A DNA stretch of 64,000 nt from Heterobilharzia americana (lineage: Eukaryota; Platyhelminthes; Trematoda; Strigeidida; Schistosomatidae): NCBI GenBank assembly GCA_944470555.2, contig OX104132.1, positions 15,137,755 through 15,201,754 on the forward strand, in the 5' to 3' direction. A program made the position numbers and the translations under genes. This document shows, in pieces, positions 34,995 through 45,749 of this stretch. Numbering within the stretch: position 1 is the stretch's first letter; each line of letters starts with the position of its first letter. A model generated the notes under the pieces. That model searched no databases. It was not told the DNA's origin and saw only the letters and a program-made list of their open reading frames with translations.

Positions 34995-35175
34995 ATTTAT
35001 ACTAGGTGATGAATGAAAATTTGGACCGCAGCTGGATTTGAACCACCGACCACTGGGTTTCCGGCCTGATGCTCTACCAACTGAGCTATGAGGTTCAAAT
35101 TTTCATTTCACCGTCAATCATCACCCGGTATAAATACTAGTATGCCAAACTACGGCTATCTCAGATAGCCAAATG
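34995..35175 (-). repeat. tRNA-like core between inverted repeats (family S4)
   Basis: Minus-strand 35028-35091 has a perfect D arm, GCTCAGTTGGTAGAGC, and a T-arm-like 'ggttcaaatcc', but the anticodon stem does not pair, so it is a tRNA-like sequence and not a gene. It is flanked by inverted repeats: 34995-35027 and 35092-35135, with shared 'atttatac..ggtgatga' and 'atgaaaatttg.acc' blocks and an 11-base gap on one side. Sequence to 35175 ('actacggctatctcagatag') matches the family body at 43060. Confidence 0.65.
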
Positions 35176-35179
35176 AGAA

Positions 35180-35784
35180 TAATTCTTTGTCATTGAGACT
35201 TCTGTCATGATGATGCCTATTCAGTAATGATTTATGATATTAGCCAAGTGGAGCACTTTATCCCACCAGACAACTGTCAATTAGATTAGCTTATGTCTAG
35301 TTGAATATCTCTGTCGTAACCAGTCATTACATTCACACAGAATAATGACATTAACTGTATCATTCATCATGCGTTCTTTATTAGGACAACTTGTCTGAAT
35401 AATTAAGCATTTTATCCGTTTTTATAAGAAATAAGATGATTGGTATCATCTGAAAACATGGATCAGTTTGGTGTTGTTCTAGTTCTTAGAATAAATATTT
35501 AATCGCGAAGTACTTTGACGTCTTTCTGGGCTACTTCCTTATTGCAAATCTTTGCAAAAACTGAGACAATTCCGCTGCAAGTTGTCTAGTAATTGGCATG
35601 ATGACGTGGAATGTGACTGATATCACTCGTGTGCATGTTTAAAGTGACTTTTGGCAAACTGATAAATTATCCTCTGGGCACCGAATTTCGACTACTCTAC
35701 TCCAACTCATTCATAATCCCCGTCGGGACCTCAAAAATAAGATATTCAGTGAAGAGGACTCTGTTCAACGAATTTATTCTGAAG

Positions 35785-35848
<64 letters not shown>

Positions 35849-36045
35849 CAAAGACCGCCATCTATGAGGAAACTTAGACTTAAATAATAGGAGAATGAAA
35901 TAACAATAGTGATGTTGCTAGTATATGATGTAAAGGTTGAATGGCAACAAAAAGGGGTTACGTAAGATTTTTTAAAATCTTTTATAGGGTGGATATGGAT
36001 TACAGAGAGGTGAAAACATGGTAGAATGAAACAAGTTAATTCAAT
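35180..36045. other. Anonymous sequence with (TA)n microsatellite
   Basis: No gene is visible. The TA tract has its own entry. Confidence 0.4.
35788..35843. repeat. (TA)n microsatellite
   Basis: About 56 bases of uninterrupted TA repeat. Confidence 0.98.
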
Positions 36046-36049
36046 TTTG

Positions 36050-36245
36050 AGGTTTGGTATTCATCATGTACCGACACCGGTTGAAGAAACATTGGAAATC
36101 TAGGAGTACTGGACAGCTGTTTCATTCTAGTATGGAAATTCTTGTCAGTGCGTACCCACCACCACATCGGGGATCGAACCCAGAACCCTCAGGTTCCACG
36201 GCCAACATGTTACCATTGAGCCAATGGTCCATATGAATACCAACC
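36050..36245 (-). repeat. tRNA-derived SINE (family S1)
   Basis: The plus strand shows 'ggtattcatcatgtaccgaca', 'cggggatcgaaccc' (B-box complement) and 'gttaccattgagcca' (A-box complement). Confidence 0.75.
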
Positions 36246-36284
36246 TGAAGTCAATTAACCTACACAAATCTCAAAATTGAAGTA

Positions 36285-36640
36285 ACACAGAGCTCGTTGG
36301 TGACTAGTTTCGAGAGGTGGTTCCTAAAGTTCCAATGAGAAGTAGTGATAAATTGTACCAACCAACTTGAACATGAGGACAGTTACTCAACGATGGCATC
36401 GGATGGAAGTCGCGTCATGTCCTAAACTGACAGAAGTTGGGAATATGGAACAAAAGATTCCTACCCAGTGGATCAATGGTCGCGGAACCTGTAGGTCCTG
36501 GGTTGGATCCCTGGAGGGTGGGGTCTTGGGTGCGCGCTGATGAGGAGTCCCACACTAGGACCAATCAGCTGTCCAGTGACCCTAGGTTTCCAGTTTTTTC
36601 CAACTGATGTCAGTCCATGATGAATACCGACCTGAAACAA
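36285..36640 (+). repeat. tRNA-derived repeat (family S1), long form
   Basis: The extended module at 36285-36460 ('gagctcgttggtgactagtt') precedes the A box 'cagtggatcaatggtcg', the B box 'ctgggttggatccc' and the family end 'ctgatgtcagtccatgatga'. With the neighbouring copy at 36050 it forms an inverted pair. Confidence 0.75.
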
Positions 36641-36650
36641 ATTAACTCAG

Positions 36651-36742
36651 ATAAAAGTGAATTGGAAAGATTGAATGAAGTAGTACCGGAAACTATTAAA
36701 TGCAAAAATAGTAATGCTGATAATGACGACATAGAAGCATGA
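36651..36742 (+). CDS. Candidate terminal exon c, unidentified gene
   Basis: It follows an acceptor-like 'aaattaactcag' at the end of a SINE, with two leading bases and then 29 sense codons to TGA at 36740-36742. The peptide is hydrophilic and acidic, with 'KSELERLNEVVPETIK' and 'CKNSNADNDDIEA' at the C-terminus. A polyadenylation-type AATAAA lies near 37184. The start phase fits candidate exon b (29984). The acceptor lies in repeat-derived sequence and the exon is short, so this is only a suggestion. Confidence 0.25.
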
Positions 36743-37237
36743 AGATCAATCTATCAAGGAAGGAGGTCGTAAAAATGAAACAAAACAGACCCAGACCAAG
36801 GTAAAAAAAAGACAGGAGGTACTTCTTTTACATACAGAGGACAATCAGGCTTCAGTTCATGGATAGCCAAGACCTCCGTTCTTGATAGAAGTTGAAGATG
36901 GAGAAAATGTCAAATGTTTGAGCGAATTGAGCAAGCAATCTTAAAATCATTGTTCGGGTCGGTTGAATGATTGAAACTGATTAAATATTCAGGGATAGAA
37001 ATTCTAATTCATTTCCTTTCACCCTTATAAAACCAGACTGGAATATGTTCTCGTATACATGTTGACAGTAGTCTCTGGCTACGGTTGATGTCTTTTGATC
37101 CACAGGGGCATGTGAACTGGTAGATTCACAAAGAGATAGCCTGTTGAGGGATACTATCAGAGTTGTAATTTATGACAACTGAAAAATAAAAGTTTCATAA
37201 TGGTAAGAAATTTACATACAAGATTGTTTCAAGTTGT

Positions 37238-37565
37238 TATTCATCGTAGACTGACATCAGTTGGAGGAATAAATGAAACCTGGGAGCACTGGACAACCGT
37301 TTCATCCTAGCATGGGACTCCTCAGCAGTGCGCACCCACGACCCCACCAGCAGGGACCGAACCCGCGACCTTCAGGTCCCGCGGCCAGCGCGTTACCATT
37401 GAGCCACTGGGTCAGAATCCAATGCTCCATATTTCCAACTTCTGTTAGCTCACGATATATAGCGCAACCGCCACCCAATGTCATCGCTGAGTATCTGTCC
37501 TCATGGCCATCAGGCTTTGTTCCTCCAACTGATGTCAGTCTAAGATGAATAACAACTTGAAATAA
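37238..37565 (-). repeat. tRNA-derived repeat (family S1), long form with inverted tail
   Basis: It runs from 'gttattcatcgtagactgac' through 'gggaccgaacccgcgacc' and 'gttaccattgagccactggg' into the extended module to about 37505, where a short plus-strand family end ('aactgatgtcagtctaagatg') is attached, giving matching inverted ends. Confidence 0.75.
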
Positions 37566-38730
37566 TTCCAAATCTCCACAACTCCCTCAAAATTTACAAG
37601 ATTGTTTAATATTTAACAGCAGTATAATAGGGTATTTTTCTATCTGATAGTTCGATATCCAGCTGTGCTGTGCCAGTCACGTTTATACTAACTTGTTTTG
37701 CACAAATTTGCTAAACACTCAGTTCAATGTTCAAAACCTTCCCCTTCCAACTCACTTTATTTCTCAAGACATAAATCAATCTTCTCTGCTGCTTAGTATT
37801 CAACATACACTGAGAAACTTGTTTAGAATTATCAAGGTGATTTTAACGTTCTCTGAGTTACTTAATAATAGGGAAGCCTTCATCATCTTTCTTGTCAGAA
37901 AAGTTATTAGCAGAAACTTCAAAAAGAAATCGGCTAAGAAACAATAATTCACCTAGGCAACACCATCTCAAAATAAGACTGTCCGAATAAACTTATCGGC
38001 TCTTGTTTCCATAATGTGTGTTATTATTCGGTGTAGATTGGAACATAAAAGGGATTAGTTGTTTCTAAGTATCAATTGCCTTAAAACAGATAAGATAAAA
38101 CATCTACAAAGTACTAGTTGAGAGTGTGATAAAGCTGTATAGGTATCGATGTAGACTTTGCAAAATGGAATGGAATTATTAGCTTCATAGATTTGCCGGA
38201 ATATGTGAGGCGGCATGAACACATCTGGCCATTTCATTGCTTCCTCCCAGTGTGACAATGCCAAAGCTATGAATAAGGAAAATTCTTCATATCCAGCAAA
38301 ACTTTATCAAAATGCCAAGTTGGATGTAATAAAAGTTTAGTCCATAATTTAGTGGGCTAGATATGACTGTCGCTTCACTAGACAGTTAATTCTAGTCCAA
38401 ATGAATCACTTCAAAATAGGATTAAATGATGATCACTTACTCTGAAATACCAAGACACTTATAGTTTTCTGGTGGAATCTGGTTGGTCTAACGAGTTCTC
38501 AGTGGAACCTAAAGTAACCATATCTAAGTCCTCTATCTCTTCGCATGCCTAGTGAAGTTAGTAAGTTCAGTATCAATTGGTTTAAGGACAGATGGAAACA
38601 AATTATGATTATACTTCGCTGTATCATGAATATAACTTCACATACATTTGACTTATATTGACTTGTCACTGGAGAGTAACTAACTTCAGAAAGTGGCCAC
38701 CTAGCTAGGAGACTCACTGTTGCCGTAAAC
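37566..38730. other. Unassigned sequence with a candidate coding stretch
   Basis: At 37723-37840 an open stretch follows 'gctaaacactcag' and reaches AAG|GTGATT; it encodes 'FNVQNLPLPTHFISQ' and 'SSLLLSIQHTLRNLFRIIK'. It might be an exon in phase 0 but has no partner I can match. I see nothing else. Confidence 0.3.
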
Positions 38731-38734
38731 TTTG

Positions 38735-38880
38735 ATAGATACCAGCTGGTTGGAGGTAATCGGCAGGAAGCCCTGTTATACATAGGTTTCGTGCTTGTTA
38801 GCACTCATTGGTGTGGCATATCAGTAACCTTGATGGAACTGATGTCTTGCCTGAGATTCGAACCTGTGTCACCCAATGTT
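38735..38880 (-). repeat. tRNA-derived repeat (family S3)
   Basis: It shares 'agctggttggaggtaatcgg', 'ttcgtgcttgttagcactca' and 'gagattcgaacctgtgtcac' with the copies at 30515 and 43345. Confidence 0.55.
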
Positions 38881-38884
38881 GCAG

Positions 38885-39520
38885 TCAGAAATGTTACTTT
38901 CAGACTATGAAGGTTTGAAATCATAACCGTTTTCAGATAATCGTGTACACTTACTTTGTCTGTGCTACAGTCTAACATAATTTTTAAGCTTCCTATGGTT
39001 TTCATTGGTTCCATGATTAGATCCCGTGTATGCATGTGTATGAAGTGGAAATATTTTTTTCGTATTTAGACAATGGTCAAGAAAAATGAAATCATCTTTA
39101 GAAAGATGAACTAAAAGAATGAAGAAAGAAGATGAACCAACCAATCATATTGAAGAATAATTGCGAATTAGCAGTAGAGGGGGATGATAAGTTTTCTATT
39201 CTAAGTAGATTGTGCATATATTTATTCTTCATACAAACCCAATACATTTCAGGCCTCAACTTTATGACGTTGTCAATCACTCCAAGACAGGAGAAACCCG
39301 AAGAGTAATAAAAATTTACTCATCACGTGTTATATGAATTGAATTACTATTGAGGACTGACGTATTCAGAATTCGTTTCGCAATATCTAATGTGAGTCAT
39401 CTTGCATGAAATTTATCAAGCTTTCATCATACTCAGTAGATCCTTTGTTTAAATCATGTAAAAGTGAAATTTATGGTTTCTTTAGAAGGCTGAATATTTT
39501 CCATATCATTATCTTTATTT
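38885..39520. other. Anonymous AT-rich sequence
   Basis: I see no gene or repeat. Confidence 0.4.
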
Positions 39521-39524
39521 TTAA

Positions 39525-39765
39525 GGTTACATTCATCACGAACTGACATCATTTGGAGAACTGCTGTAAAGACGGGAGTACTAGACAGCTGTTTCGTCCT
39601 TGTGTGTGACTCCTCGAGAGGACGCACCTACGACCCCACTCCCCAGGGGTCGAAGTTAGGACCTTTAGGCTTCACGGTAAATGCACTAGCCATCCTGCCA
39701 CTGGGTTGGAGTACGATGGTTCACAGTTTGCTACTTCTTCCAGTCCGTCAGTCGGTGATGAATAC
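39525..39765 (-). repeat. tRNA-derived repeat (family S1)
   Basis: It reads 'attcatcacgaactgacatc', 'agacagctgtttcgtccttg', then 'aggggtcgaagttaggacc' as a mutated B-box region, followed by part of the extended module. Confidence 0.65.
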
Positions 39766-39769
39766 AACC

Positions 39770-41005
39770 TTAAGAATAAAACTCATAAACCCCATTATCT
39801 TTATAATTGCAACAGCAATCCTAAGCGTTTTGTTGTTCACCAGCATAACCGTAATTTCTGCATTGAATTACCTACTGGTAGTTTGACGGTTATCTTATTT
39901 ACATCTGAGTTGTACTTCACTTTACTACGGTGTTGAAGGATTGTGAAGAGTCATTTGCTTTGAGTTCCGTTTCATTCCAAAATATTCAGTATACATTTAT
40001 GTAGTTGGCACCACTGTTTTTCAAATAAAAGTTAAACACTGAAACATTCCTTCAGTTAGTCTGAAGCGTATCATTTTCCGTGAATAATATATGAAGTATC
40101 TATGACAGCTGCACTTCGTATTATGGATTAGGCGGTGTTTGCATCTATATTCCAAAATAAACACTCATATTGAGGCAAACTTATTCAGCTTTGTAGCGCA
40201 AGTGTATAATTATCCATATGATCTGACAGAAAGTCAAACTGTTTACCACAAGCTGAAATTGACTGGTTGCTGACTAGCGCAGCCTCACTCATCTGCTTGA
40301 ATCCACTCAAGTAGGTAGCCAGAAATCCGTTATTCTGAACAATTTGGCTCTGTGAGTTGATTCATTTAGCCTGAGACGCTGCTGAATGTCGTCCCAAACG
40401 AGTGACACGACTGTTCAGTGGTTAGATTACATCGACCAGGTTAGCGATTAACGTTCATAGGTGTGATTAGTCTACAACTACTCTGCTAGTCAGCAGCACA
40501 TTTCGTACGACTAATACGTAATCGAAACGAAACATGCTATCTCCCTCGAACTAACACATGGCAAACAAAAAGTAGCTTACTTTCGATTTATTTTAATTTC
40601 ATTTTAAGTATTGGGTGGTTCAATATAATGGAACTATGATCCTTGAACAGATAGATACATCATTGTACATTTAACAGTACATTTAAACAATACCTCCAGA
40701 GAACTAGTGGATACTCTAAACCATATCACACATGAAGAACTTTTACTCCTTTGACATACACGACTGTTTATGAATTTTTTATTTCCTATGTAGTGTTATT
40801 TCACTTATCTTACCAGAACAAAGTGATTATAAAAGATAACACTTGAAATATGGCTTTGAATGTATACATTCACATTAAACCTACCATAGTTTAAGCATTG
40901 TTCTAAGCTCAGTAGTTTTAACAGTTGACTTTCAGTCATCTGGTCGCACGTTTGAGTGCTACCTAGGAAACCAGGAAGTATCATTGGTATGGTGTAAGAT
41001 TCCTC
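39770..41005. other. Anonymous AT-rich sequence
   Basis: It contains the diverged dispersed repeat at 40310-40480 that is shared with 25560-25740. No gene is visible. Confidence 0.4.
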
Positions 41006-41009
41006 TCGT

Positions 41010-41165
41010 TTACCTAGTGGGTAACACTTTGGTGTTTCAAACAGTAAATTCTGGATTCAAATCTCAGTGGGAACAATATCATTCACTAGGGCGGATGTAC
41101 ATCCCATTGAGGAGTTTGAAGAAAAGCACATCCTAGGTTCCACTGGTAGGCATCAAAATGTACTG
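41010..41165 (+). repeat. Sm-alpha-like SINE, degenerate
   Basis: The layout is recognisable from 'cctagtgggtaacactttgg' to 'ccactggtaggcatcaa', with both ribozyme blocks lost. Confidence 0.6.
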
Positions 41166-41734
41166 TAATATATTATTTTCATTTCCTTAGCTTAGCAAAG
41201 ATAGTGAAGTGATGTATCATTAGTCAAAAAGCAGTTAATTCAGTTCAGTAAAGTAAATATTATCTCAGTGGATAGATCCTGATAAATGGTTCAGATTGAC
41301 AAAAAGAGTGGTTCAATTCCTGTTCTTTTTTGTAGTTTTCAGTAGAGACATGAACTATTATGAACCGCAGATGAGTGACTCTAAAGACCACCTTCGCAAT
41401 TACTAATATAACCAGTCAGGTTTGTTTTTTCAGCTGAGAAAGTAATCTTCTCACAAGATGGAGAAACATAGTTGCTTCTGTCCGCAGTTGCTAGGTGGGC
41501 TTTTAGAGTAACTCTAAGCATATCGTAAACTTGATTAAAATACGGAATTATTTAGAGTAACATGAATACTCAGTGGAAATTTATTTAGAAGAAAAAGAGG
41601 GATTCTCAGAACACTGTGAAGCCTCAGAATAGGGTTTTCACTACTTAGTACCAGCAGAACCACAAACTACTGAAGATTTATTTTCTCTGAGACTATCTGA
41701 AATGTCTGGGATTTAGCAGGCTGGTTTTATTGAA

Positions 41735-41951
41735 ACCGGGTGATGATTGAAAGTGAAATGAAAACCTGGCTTTTGGCAGGATCCAAACGAATAGCAGCTA
41801 GGCAAAACCTTGGGTATTTGAGGTGAACCTATGAACTAGCCAGGAGCTGGGTTTGGTAGTGCAGTTGGCAGAGTGAAGGGCTAAAAACCTGCTGGTTCAA
41901 ATCCCACTAGGAATCAGGCTTTTGCTTTATCTTCTTCCATCACCCAGTACC
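41735..41951 (+). repeat. tRNA-like core between inverted repeats (family S4)
   Basis: Imperfect inverted arms lie at 41735-41789 and 41893-41951, with shared blocks 'gggtgatg', 'gaaatgaaaacc' and 'aggatccaaac'. They enclose a tRNA-like head at 41848-41905 ('ggtagtgcagttggcagag', 'ctggttcaaatccc'). The arrangement matches 34995-35135 though the sequences are diverged. Confidence 0.55.
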
Positions 41952-41964
41952 AATTATTATTTCT

Positions 41965-42340
41965 AGGGTAGTATTTATCACAGACTGATCTCAGTTTTTG
42001 AACCATTGAAAACCTCGGACCACTGGACAGTTGGTTCATCCTAGTATGTGACTGCTGAGGAGTACGTACCCACGACCCCGTTCCCTCCCCTAGGGATCAA
42101 ACTAAGGACCTTCAGGTTCCACGGTAAATGCACTAGCCATTCAGCCATTGGGTCAGAGTTCAGTGATGTCTAATTTCCTACTTCTGTCAGTTCGGAATAT
42201 AGCGTGACTGTCCACTAACGTCTCCAGTTGGCATCTACCTCATGTCCTACTGGTCGACCCAATAGTTCATGGCTTCTCATTACAACTTTATCAGTTTTGC
42301 AACTGATATCAATATGTGATGACTACTATCTCAAAAATGA
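41965..42340 (-). repeat. tRNA-derived repeat (family S1), long form
   Basis: It reads 'tatttatcacagactgatct', 'ggttcatcctagtatgtgac', 'agggatcaaactaaggacc' and 'tagccattcagccattggg', then the extended module to a plus-oriented family end at about 42300 ('aactgatatcaatatgtg'). Confidence 0.7.
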
Positions 42341-42738
42341 AATCTCCATTAACTTCAGAATTATGTTGTTCATAAAATTCAATGACGATTTGTTCTTCAG
42401 ACAGTAAGGTGTGAATGATACGAATTAAAATGTGTCAACCAATGACAATGGGGATTTGTAAACAGAAAAAACCATAAAATCAGAACACTTTTTTCGCGAC
42501 TGTACATATTTTATTAAGACCGTTGGTGCTAATAATTACCAACGAGGTTCTTATAACTTCTATAATGTTGACAAGTGCTGTAATAATTATTACTATACAG
42601 TTGTCATGCATCAGCATCAGCTTTTCAGAGGCATAACAAAAAAGATGGTGTGAAGTCTGCTTTTCAAACTAATTGGGGGTCTTCTCACAGTAGAGACAAG
42701 TAAATATATGTGTTGTAAGCGAATATACAATATAACAC

Positions 42739-42949
42739 TGAGCTATGACGCCCGACTGCTAACCAGATTTTTACTTCACTTCAATCACCAAGGGTTTTGC
42801 CCGACCACTATGTGAAGTCCTGACTGGGCAACTAGTGTGAGTACGATCAAGCGGTAGAAAGGCGTCATGAATTCACACGGTAGTCGAGCAAAACTCTTGG
42901 TGACTAAAGTGAAACAGAAGTCTGGTCAGTAGTCAGGCCTAGTAGCTCA
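42739..42949. repeat. Foldback element with about 70-bp inverted arms
   Basis: Arms 42739-42810 and 42881-42949 are imperfect reverse complements around a 70-base spacer. The best part is 'tcaccaagggttttgcccga' against 'tcaccaagagttttgctcga', and the outer ends both read toward 'tgagcta'. The right arm runs directly into the tRNA-like head of the next repeat. There is no coding capacity. Confidence 0.7.
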
Positions 42950-43090
42950 AATGGTAGAGCATCGGACAGGAAACCAGGTAGTTGATGGTTTTAATCCAGC
43001 CGTGGTCCAAATTTTCATTTCTCCCCCAATCACTACCCAGTATCAGTGCTAGTCTGCTAAACAACAACTATCTCAGATGGCCAAAATGAA
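42930..43090 (+). repeat. tRNA-derived SINE (family S4)
   Basis: The head has 'tagctcaaatggtagagc' and 'gatggttttaatcc'; the body reads 'gccgtggtccaaattttcat' and 'aacaactatctcagatggcc', as at 35100-35175 in reverse. Confidence 0.65.
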
Positions 43091-43344
43091 AGGAAAGCAA
43101 TATGATGAAAAAATTCTTCTTCATTAAAACTGAAATGAGGCCATTTCAAAGAATTCCAGTAAGAAAAATGTCCTATCCTGAAATCATCTAGTCCTAGGGA
43201 TAATGTGAAGAAATTCTTCAATATTATTGTGTATCTCTATTATTTAATATCAACCTACTACTATCAAGCCACTAAATTCTCTTCCCCAAGCAATGGTTCG
43301 TTGTTTCATTTTCATCCAAAGAAGTTCGGTTGTCTCTTATTTGA

Positions 43345-43480
43345 ACGTATGTAATCGGTAGGAAGCTCTTATCGATCTGATTTTCGTGCTTGTTGGCACT
43401 CACCAAAATGGTGTATCTGCAACCTCGAGGGAAGCGACATCCCTGTGGGACTGGAAATCTCGTCTCCCAGTGCTATGGTT
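43345..43480 (-). repeat. tRNA-derived repeat (family S3)
   Basis: It shows 'ttcgtgcttgttggcactca', 'tgtatctgcaacctcgaggg' and a B-box complement 'gggactggaaatctc'. It lies about 230 bases before the bHLH exon. Confidence 0.6.
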
Positions 43481-43713
43481 AAAGACGTTACTACCGAGCT
43501 TTTCGGACCAAAATTGATTTCCTGTAAGGCTGAATTGGATACATTGACTACTAACTCTTCAGCTACCAATCATCGTACAGTTGCATCTAATTTTATTCAG
43601 GATCAAGAGTAAACTAAGTGTTATCAGTCACAATTTATGTTCATTAAAGTAAAGAATGAGTTGTTAGATTGGAATTAACCAATTTTTAAAGTCTTTCATG
43701 ATATTTATTCTAG

Positions 43714-43909
43714 AACTCCAATGTCTTACAAATCAGCTGAAGATTATGATTTCAAGTATTCAATCAATTTACCAAGAAGGTTAAAAGCGAACAGAAGAGA
43801 ACGAGCTAGAATGCATGCCTTGAATGATGCACTGGAACAACTGAGAAAAATGTTACCTAATGATTCGTATAGCTCATTAACAAAACTAAGCAAAATTGAA
43901 ACTCTTAGG
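43714..43909 (+). CDS. bHLH transcription factor (neurogenin/NeuroD-like), exon with basic region, helix 1, loop and start of helix 2
   Basis: This exon encodes the DNA-binding half of a basic helix-loop-helix factor, a class that binds E-boxes in the nucleus and controls neural and other cell fates. From the ATG at 43721 the basic region is '[14 protein letters not shown]' (residues 19-32), with the Glu and Arg residues that contact the E-box. Helix 1 is '[14 protein letters not shown]', then a loop and '[10 protein letters not shown]' opening helix 2. 'RRLKAN' and '[11 protein letters not shown]' (across the splice) are signatures of the neurogenin/NeuroD branch. The donor is AGG|GTAAGT at 43910. 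A good acceptor, TTTATTCTAG, ends at 43713 and the frame is open across 43714-43720, so an upstream coding exon may exist and the true start is uncertain. Confidence 0.85.
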
Positions 43910-44679
43910 GTAAGTTGATTTACTCTTTTTAGTTATCTGTTATAAACCTGGTTTTGACTTAGTTTGAGATTTATAAGGATTTCTTTCTTTCAAGGTAACA
44001 TTCATCATGGATTGAGTAATTAACGATTGGTCGTACTTGAATTAGGACAGTCCATGAAGTTTGTGCTGAATGACAGTCGAAATGGTTGGGAAATTATTAC
44101 TTGACTTAATATCGCATTGTTAACTTAATATGCATCAGACGGTTGATAGTAATCCCTCAACTGGGACCTTTTAGTAAGACTTACTTGCAACGTCAAAAAA
44201 TGAATACCCCCCCCCCTCGCCCTAAGAGGACTGAACCTAGATAAGGCAGCGCTTAATGCTGACTATCTGCAACCATTAAACACCAACCAAAGTACCCCGG
44301 TATGGTAAGTCTCCCAGCTTGATGACCACAGTTCAAAATGATCAATGAAATTCTGTCAGTATTTAAGATAAACAACAGAAAATCGTCTACTTCTAAACAA
44401 CCAGTCGACGTAAGCTGAATACAATAAAAATGTGACTTAAGCTTCGAAGATGCAATCAGTATAACATAAATGCGAACAACTTATGGGATTCCATCAGGTT
44501 TACTGAATAATAAATAGGTCCTCATCAAAGATTGTAAGATTACATTTTTGTCTATTAGGTAACTCTTTGTCAAACCATAGATCAGTGGACTGAAGAAATT
44601 TGATTCATCTTATTGCACTCTGTTGACAGATAAAAAGTACACTGAGTCTGAAAGACGACTATGATCAATATTAGTGATG

Positions 44680-44955
44680 GATGGTGGCTAGTAGTGGAAT
44701 TCAGGAAGCACATTTCACCCTATTTAGGACTCTAAAGCTGGATGTACCCGCCTCCCAGTTAGCGGGAGGAACTTGGAACCAGTCACTTTAAACTCCAGGG
44801 CGTTATCCACTAGGCTGCCAAGTCCCTAGTCACTTTTTGTGTAACAATTATAGTTTATATAACGTTACTTGTATTAGCCCGTCGCAGATTTGACTGAACT
44901 GGTCTGTTTTCATTGTCATTTGGACTCCTGCGCGGATGCTTTGATATTCTGTGTA
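44680..44955 (-). repeat. Sm-alpha-like SINE inside the bHLH intron
   Basis: It is recognisable from 'ggtggctagtagtggaattc' to 'gggcgttatccactaggctg' with the spacer module to about 44955. The core is damaged (CTTTAGAG in place of CTGACGA). It lies antisense to the gene. Confidence 0.6.
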
Positions 44956-45345
44956 TTTTCAATCTTGATATTAGCAACGGGATAATACAAGCAACATCAT
45001 AGATACTACGATTAATGTTGGAACTATCATCAGATTTATCGACTTCACAGCAGACCACCAACATAAAACAACTGATGTAAGATATGAAGTGTTAGCTGAA
45101 GATCTAGCAATTCATGAATTTTACAGGATCTTGGCGCTACAACAGTTAACTAATATACTTTATGGAAATCCATACTTTCCGTAGAATTTGAAGCGATACT
45201 GCTCAATCCAACGATACTTTCCAGAGATTAAGTGGATTTCCATTAGACTTAAATTCATATTTCCAACATTTCTTGAGTTTTATAAAGAACTCTTTTGTAC
45301 GCCATATTACTTAACAGTAATTATGAATTTCTTTACAAATTTTAG

Positions 45346-45603
45346 CTTGCTCGAGATTACATAACATCTCTAGTTGAATTATTAAACATTTCTGGCAGCT
45401 CAGAAAGAGGTCAGTTAGCAAACAATTCCAATGAATGTGAATTATCTGAAAATGGTTTGATTCGCCCGCCATCATTCACGATAGTCAGTTCAAACAACAT
45501 TGGACACTATACTTTACAAAAACACTTATGCAGTACGCTCCTAACAAGGAGACATCACAGCGATTCTGATCATTTTCTTTACTACAACTGCAAACATTTT
45601 TAG
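45346..45603 (+). CDS. bHLH transcription factor, terminal exon (rest of helix 2 and C-terminus)
   Basis: The acceptor 'ctttacaaattttag' is followed in phase by 'LARDYITSLVELL', which completes helix 2 begun in the exon ending at 43909. The join is in frame and gives a 148-residue protein from the ATG at 43721. After helix 2 come about 70 residues rich in Ser, Asn and His ('SGSSERGQLANNSNE', 'RPPSFTIVSSNNIGHY') and the stop TAG at 45601-45603. I see no second known domain. The usual Trp of vertebrate NeuroD/neurogenin helix 2 ('YIWAL') is Thr here ('YITSL'). The protein is short for the branch, again hinting at a missing 5' exon. Confidence 0.82.
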   Translation, partial: LARDYITSLVELLNISGSSERGQLANNSNECELSENGLIRPPSFTIVSSNNIGHYTLQKHLCSTLLTRRHHSDSDHFLYYNCKHF

Positions 45604-45739
45604 CTAGTACTATCTAAACGAACATTTTTTCCGTGGATTACCAACTTAAAACTAAAGTTGTTCACTTTCCAACCAACATGGCATTGTTCTGAATTCAACC
45701 TTAAAACTTTTCTGTTTTTAAAACAAAACAAACCATCAG

Positions 45740-45745
45740 AATAAA
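45740..45745 (+). promoter_or_regulatory. Polyadenylation signal AATAAA of the bHLH gene
   Basis: A canonical hexamer lies 137 bases after the stop codon, which is a normal 3' UTR length for this kind of genome. Confidence 0.55.
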
Positions 45746-45749
45746 ATGA

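Noticed and set aside
35028..35091. Functional tRNA gene on the minus strand
   Set aside because: The D arm is perfect, but the anticodon stem does not pair, the acceptor stem is not closed and the sequence belongs to a repeat family.
41848..41905. Functional tRNA gene on the plus strand
   Set aside because: There is no anticodon or acceptor stem pairing. It is a SINE head.
29845..43909. Direct splice from candidate exon b to the bHLH exon
   Set aside because: The phases do not match: exon b leaves one base and the bHLH exon begins with one base before its frame. An intermediate exon would be needed.
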